Of a stretch of DNA of 7,417 bases, positions 6,264-7,417 are shown one piece after another (positions within the stretch are counted from its first letter, which is position 1; the number at the start of each line of letters is the position of its first letter). Below the pieces are notes generated by a model. That model ran no database searches. It saw only the letters and a list, made by a program, of their open reading frames with translations, and was not told where the DNA came from. Origin of the DNA: Chloroflexota bacterium (GTDB lineage Bacteria > Chloroflexota > UBA6077 > JADZDV01); assembly GCA_020850915.1 (NCBI GenBank), contig JADZDV010000518.1:1-7417 (forward strand), written 5' to 3'. The position numbers and the translations under genes are program-made.

Positions 6264-7343
6264 ATGACGGCGTCGGTTCGCCTGGGGCTTGTCTCAAATT
6301 TTCAACCATCCACGAATGCCGGTCGTAACGGGACTGGCCGGGCGATGGGACAGGGGGTGGCGCTGGCCGTGGACGCCCTCAACCAGGGTGGCCGCCTGCC
6401 CGCCAGGCTGGAGCTGGACGCCCGTGACGACGGCGGCGTCCCGGACCGAGGCCTCGCCCACGCGCGGGACCTGATCGCTCAGGGCGTCGTGGCGATCTTC
6501 GGCTCGGCGGATGTCCCGGTCTCCGCCCGCTGGTACCCGGTCGCTCAGGAGGCTGGCGTGCTGGCGCTGAACCTCTCGAACACGGATGACGACGTCTCGC
6601 CCGGCCATCTCTGCCCCGGCCGGAGCAACGCCTGCACCGTTTTCCGGAGCTGCCCCTCGCTCCAGCTCCAGTTCGCCGCCCTGCGCGACTGGGCGCTGCG
6701 CAACCTGCCCAGCCGCCGCGTCGCCGCGATCGTGGATGGGGTCCGCGGCGCCAAAGACATCAGCGAGCCGATCCTGTCGAGCTGGCGGCAGCATGGACTG
6801 GACGTCGTGCTGACCGAGCGGATCGCCGACGACGAAGCGGAGCGCCCGGCCCAGATCGAGCGCGCCCTCGAGGCCTGCGCGGAGGCGATCTTCGTCCCCT
6901 TCTACCTCAGCGGCGACGTGGCCCGTCTGGCGCCGGTGCCGGTCCTGACCTGCTGGCTCTCCCAGTCGCCACGGGTGGGCGAGTCGCTCCGCGGCACCGC
7001 CGCGCGGCTGATCGTGGCCGGCAACTTCCTGGCAAACCCGGCCGACTCCGCCCACACCGCCCTCTTTGACGCCTTCCGAGCCCGCTACGGTCCGGACGCC
7101 CCCCTGTTCTACGGCCCGGTAGCCCAGGGCTACGAGACGACCATGCTCCTGGCCGAGGCCCTCGTGACCACCGGCGGCGCCGGCGGCTCCGGCCTCGTGA
7201 CCGCCCTGGAGCAGCTTCCGACCTACCAGGGCCTCCTCGATCTGCGCGAGCCCCCTCTCGGTCCGAGCCACGAGCTCTTCCGCTCAGCCGACCAGATCCG
7301 CCTGAGCACCTGGCAGGATGGGGAGCTGGTAGCGCTCTCCTGA
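6264..7343 (+). CDS. LivJ-like periplasmic-binding-fold (type I) protein without signal peptide
   Basis: Ligand-binding protein of the Leu/Ile/Val-binding (Peripla_BP_6-like) fold, 359 residues. Lobe 1 opens directly with the first strand VRLGLVSNFQ, then GQGVALAVDALNQGGRLPARLEL and DARDDGG, followed by ARDLIAQGVVAIFGSADVPVSA and EAGVLALNLSNTD. Lobe 2 begins with TVFRSCPSLQLQFAALRDWA and VAAIVDG. Near the C-terminus, FYGPVAQGYETTMLLAEAL matches the family's domain-crossing region. There is no signal peptide or lipobox: an in-frame TGA at 6237-6239 rules out a longer N-terminus, so the product should stay in the cytoplasm, as with the amidase sensor AmiC. Cysteines at 117, 124, 130, 205 and 230 are notable for a protein of this fold. 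It follows the fused exporter by 45 bases on the same strand and is probably its operon partner; a role in sensing or presenting a substrate is speculation. ATG choice rests on the strand starting right after it and on the purine-rich site upstream. Confidence 0.83.
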   Translation: MTASVRLGLVSNFQPSTNAGRNGTGRAMGQGVALAVDALNQGGRLPARLELDARDDGGVPDRGLAHARDLIAQGVVAIFGSADVPVSARWYPVAQEAGVLALNLSNTDDDVSPGHLCPGRSNACTVFRSCPSLQLQFAALRDWALRNLPSRRVAAIVDGVRGAKDISEPILSSWRQHGLDVVLTERIADDEAERPAQIERALEACAEAIFVPFYLSGDVARLAPVPVLTCWLSQSPRVGESLRGTAARLIVAGNFLANPADSAHTALFDAFRARYGPDAPLFYGPVAQGYETTMLLAEALVTTGGAGGSGLVTALEQLPTYQGLLDLREPPLGPSHELFRSADQIRLSTWQDGELVALS

Positions 7344-7417
7344 ATCGGCATCCAGCCGCCGATCGATGACCAACCGGTAACCCCACAGCCGCCTGGTCGG
7401 GTAGACCTGGGCGGGTA
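7284..7417 (-). CDS. Possible C-terminal fragment of a convergent gene (right edge)
   Basis: Reading leftward from the right edge, one minus-strand frame stays open for 43 codons until a TGA at 7286-7284. It contains WGYRLVIDRRLD and has GC in the third position in about 20 of its first 26 codons by hand count, better than the neighbouring minus frame. It would overlap the end of the LivJ-like gene by 60 bases tail to tail, which is unusual. I do not recognise the family. The stretch 7344-7417 may simply be non-coding. Confidence 0.25.
   Translation of the reverse strand, partial: PAQVYPTRRLWGYRLVIDRRLDADSGERYQLPILPGAQADLVG

Noticed and set aside
6294..7271. 325-codon minus-strand frame opposite the LivJ-like gene
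   Set aside because: Antisense shadow; the plus-strand product matches a known fold over its whole length.
7344..7363. Hairpin ATCGGC / GCCGAT right after the last stop codon
   Set aside because: A six-base stem with an eight-base loop and no T run is too weak to call an intrinsic terminator.

Overview
The window is GC-rich bacterial DNA with dense genes and strongly GC-biased third codon positions. It holds five well-supported protein genes, one of them cut by the left edge, and a possible sixth fragment at the right edge. Gene content, GC level and a likely leaderless transcript would suit a Chloroflexota (Thermomicrobia-like) or actinobacterial-type genome. That placement is an inference; no marker gene is present to prove it. 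No RNA genes, insertion sequences or CRISPR arrays are visible.

Left block (about 1-2432, all on the minus strand, read right to left): an unrecognised single-pass membrane protein with a beta-rich outer domain; one base later, a lipoprotein of the TrpX-type ABC substrate-binding family (ABC_sub_bind, PF04392); then, after 73 bases holding an extended -10 promoter motif, an ornithine cyclodeaminase/mu-crystallin family enzyme that starts with GTG and runs off the left edge. The binding protein has no permease or ATPase beside it within the window.

Right block (2592-7343, plus strand): a 1208-residue ABC transporter with TMD-NBD-TMD-NBD order. Its halves resemble CydD and CydC, the thiol/haem-related exporter of cytochrome bd assembly, but no cydAB genes are visible. 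It is followed by a 359-residue protein with the periplasmic-binding-protein type I fold of the LivJ family that lacks any signal peptide, so it is probably a cytoplasmic ligand-binding or sensory protein.

The two blocks diverge from a 159-base region (2433-2591). On the minus side it carries a -10-like TACAAT so close to the ATG that the transcript is probably leaderless; on the plus side it carries a normal Shine-Dalgarno sequence.

The most striking non-coding feature is a degenerate 7-bp tandem repeat (consensus GKGANGG, nine units, 6194-6256). It covers the end of the transporter gene, its stop codon and the ribosome-binding region of the next gene, and has strong G-quadruplex potential on the coding strand. 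The second point of interest is that the transporter's two nucleotide-binding domains align without a single gap at a constant offset of 610 residues and are about 63% identical by hand count, which is much closer than CydD and CydC domains usually are.
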